Part shown: piece by piece, positions 62,572 to 64,000 of the stretch
How the letters are laid out: each line of letters starts with the position of its first letter
How positions within the stretch are numbered: the first letter of the stretch is position 1
NCBI RefSeq assembly: GCF_017873135.1
Contig: NZ_JAGGJV010000005.1
Span: forward strand, 372,001-436,000
Source: Rhizobium herbae
GTDB lineage: Bacteria; Pseudomonadota; Alphaproteobacteria; Rhizobiales; Rhizobiaceae
DNA length: 64,000 nucleotides
Direction: 5' to 3'
Program-made: the position numbers and the translations under genes
Notes under the pieces: model-generated
What the model was told of the DNA's origin: nothing
The model's input: only the letters and a program-made list of their open reading frames with translations
The model's database searches: none

Positions 62572-63124
62572 CGACGTAGCAAGATGCGTCATCCACCCCC
62601 GTCATCTTCATCCCAAAAATAATGTCTTTGACAGCAAGTATTTGTTGGATGTGAAAGCCCCGAAGGGCTCGCGTGACTACAGATCTTCAGTCGCTTGGCT
62701 GACAAAATTGCCATCGACCGAAGCTGTTCACAACTACGGCTGCAACAGTGCAGCCATTTCAAATAGAAAAAAGATAGAGGCAGGAAAAAGCGTCACGCCG
62801 ACCAAAGATGCGGCGCATTACATTGGATTTTACAAGTTCAGCGTTGGCAGCGCTCTTAAACACGAAAATGCTGCCTATCAGGTTTTCGTCGAATACTGGC
62901 CTGAAGAAGGTCAGGACGAACACTGTAATCTGGTTTTGGTGGAGAAGCCCGACCTTCCCAAGAAAGTGCAGGAACTTAAGAGCTTTCACCGAACCAATAT
63001 CATCGAAGGCATATGGGCCGCTATGGAAGGCCCTGATCGCTATGTCTGCGCTTGCGACATCGATCACAGCAAATTTCTTTCTGACCTCTACCTCCCGCCC
63101 GCCGGCACCCAAGAAGCTGCGTAG
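62537..63124 (+). CDS. Unrecognised protein, third gene of cargo operon
   Basis: 195 residues from a GTG at 62537, overlapping gene 2 by 35 bases. Text: RCVIHPRHLHPKNNVFDSKY, DVKAPKGSRDYRSSVAWLTK, NAAYQVFVEYWPEEGQDEHC, FHRTNIIEGIWAAME. Several His/Cys near the N-terminus (HPRHLHP) and a late CACDIDHS could form a metal site; this is speculation. No family recognised. Confidence 0.5.
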   Translation: MIEPGQTLPAGDDVARCVIHPRHLHPKNNVFDSKYLLDVKAPKGSRDYRSSVAWLTKLPSTEAVHNYGCNSAAISNRKKIEAGKSVTPTKDAAHYIGFYKFSVGSALKHENAAYQVFVEYWPEEGQDEHCNLVLVEKPDLPKKVQELKSFHRTNIIEGIWAAMEGPDRYVCACDIDHSKFLSDLYLPPAGTQEAA

Positions 63125-63261
63125 CTACCGCCTCCGTCCCAAGGGGGCAGCTCAGACCGAGTAGGGCAAATTAATCGTAACCCCCGAAAAAGGGGATAAG
63201 TTCTGAACAGGCTGGCCTTGCTACCTCGGGCGATGTCAGCTCGTAAACCGAGTACTCTGCG

Positions 63262-63993
63262 TTAGGCTACTGGTTCCGGAAGCTTTAGGAATTTGATAGA
63301 TCCGAAGTGTTGCTTTGATGCTGTGCCGATCCGCTTCTGCACAGCATCCACGATCCCGATAAGCTCAGGTATATAACCGGTCATGAACCGCAGATGCTCG
63401 TTCATGTGGGCGATCATTGTCTCTCCAATAACGTCGCCTTCAACGTGCTTGATAAACATCATTCCATCGACCAGGTAGAAGCGGTCTTTAACGTGATCAT
63501 CGTACCCAGCCTTTATTTGGTTGTAGCGACTGACGTGGTCCTGCAATGCAAGATGATTTCCGAAAAGAGTGCCTGCGTTTTCCAGAAGAATTCGATCACG
63601 AAGGAGGAAAAGAGCGTGGGCGTCCGCCGCCTGGTAATCAGGAGTGGTGGGCGTAAAGTGCAGTCGAGATATCATCTGCCAGAGCTGCGTCGCGCCGACT
63701 TGCTGCGCCAGGCGGGATTGAGCTTCGCTGAAAATTGAGTGCAGATTTTCCAAATCGGCTCTGACCAGCGTTGTTTTTGCGACAACCATGATGATTTGCG
63801 ATTGATGCTCCGATTTCTGCTGCCGGCCGAGAACCAACACTTCCCCGACGATTGTGGCGGCACCCCCGGCAATGGCCCCGAGTATTGCAGACCCGAATGC
63901 GATGGCCGTTTCTCGATTAACATAGGCTTCATACCAGGCGGCTGGCGGGCGCTGAAGTAATCCGCTGAAGACATCAACGGCCCAATTTATCAA
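63262..63993 (-). CDS. Membrane-anchored protein of unknown function, reaching window edge
   Basis: 243 residues from a TTG at 63993; the frame stays open to the window edge, so a start beyond 64000 is possible. One membrane helix (FGSAILGAIAGGAATIVGEV) is followed by a helical domain (ALQDHVSRYNQIKAGYDDHV). Convergent with the cargo operon. No family recognised; a cell-envelope sensor or effector in the same cargo block is a guess. Confidence 0.5.
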   Translation of the reverse strand: MINWAVDVFSGLLQRPPAAWYEAYVNRETAIAFGSAILGAIAGGAATIVGEVLVLGRQQKSEHQSQIIMVVAKTTLVRADLENLHSIFSEAQSRLAQQVGATQLWQMISRLHFTPTTPDYQAADAHALFLLRDRILLENAGTLFGNHLALQDHVSRYNQIKAGYDDHVKDRFYLVDGMMFIKHVEGDVIGETMIAHMNEHLRFMTGYIPELIGIVDAVQKRIGTASKQHFGSIKFLKLPEPVA

Positions 63994-64000
63994 AGAAAAA

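Noticed and set aside
1-64000. CRISPR arrays, tRNA or rRNA genes, integrase, reverse transcriptase
   Set aside because: None seen on reading either strand; regular spaced repeats and tRNA-like cloverleaf text were not found.

Overview
The window is a high-GC (mostly above 60% by eye) alphaproteobacterial chromosome segment, most likely Rhizobiaceae. Supporting evidence is a MucR/Ros-type zinc-finger regulator, a seven-gene Mrp antiporter operon, several DUF families typical of Rhizobiales (DUF1491, DUF2336, DUF5330, DUF6456), a CtrA-type TTAA-N7-TTAA box, and intergenic palindromes of the RIME/BIME kind. These are judgements from reading the sequence; no database search was made.

Layout. 1-5 kb: 3' end of a His-rich CDF metal exporter, then an ene-reductase/SDR/TetR cassette bracketed by a repeat of the exporter's 3' end, then a membrane protein with a divergent TetR regulator and twin operators. 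5-16 kb: Tet/OtrA-type ribosome-protection GTPase, PQQ glucose dehydrogenase, SelO, prolyl oligopeptidase and small unknowns. 16-25 kb: LysR/DUF2798 pair, DGPF-protein/ECF sigma pair, a frameshifted aztD zinc chaperone behind a Zur-like box, VOC protein, universal stress protein, Sel1-repeat protein, hemolysin III. 25-35 kb: HlyD/DUF2955 export operon, MsrB, and mrpABCDEFG. The Mrp operon ends inside a 164-bp inverted-repeat element. 35-41 kb: mucR, a stand-alone DnaA-domain-IV-like protein, DUF6456 protein, sufE, and a toxin-tail/immunity remnant. 41-53 kb: histidine kinase, peptidoglycan-binding protein, SH3 protein, PBP1-type transglycosylase/transpeptidase, LysE and other housekeeping genes.

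53-64 kb is accessory. It starts with a phage/GTA terminase whose C-terminus is replaced at about 55.2 kb by foreign sequence. Phage-island genes follow: an HTH protein, unknowns, and two adjacent proteins that share a four-copy tryptophan-rich repeat. A paired-palindrome operator precedes a tape-measure gene, and the gene after it stops after 13 codons. Beyond that junction lies a lower-GC block (47-50% in two lines counted). It holds a tightly overlapping three-gene operon of unrecognised proteins (61268-63124) and a convergent membrane protein at the window edge. This cargo block is the best candidate for an undescribed system.

Gene starts were chosen by reading Shine-Dalgarno matches and overlaps, so several differ from the longest open frame. 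No tRNA, rRNA, CRISPR array, integrase or complete insertion sequence was recognised.
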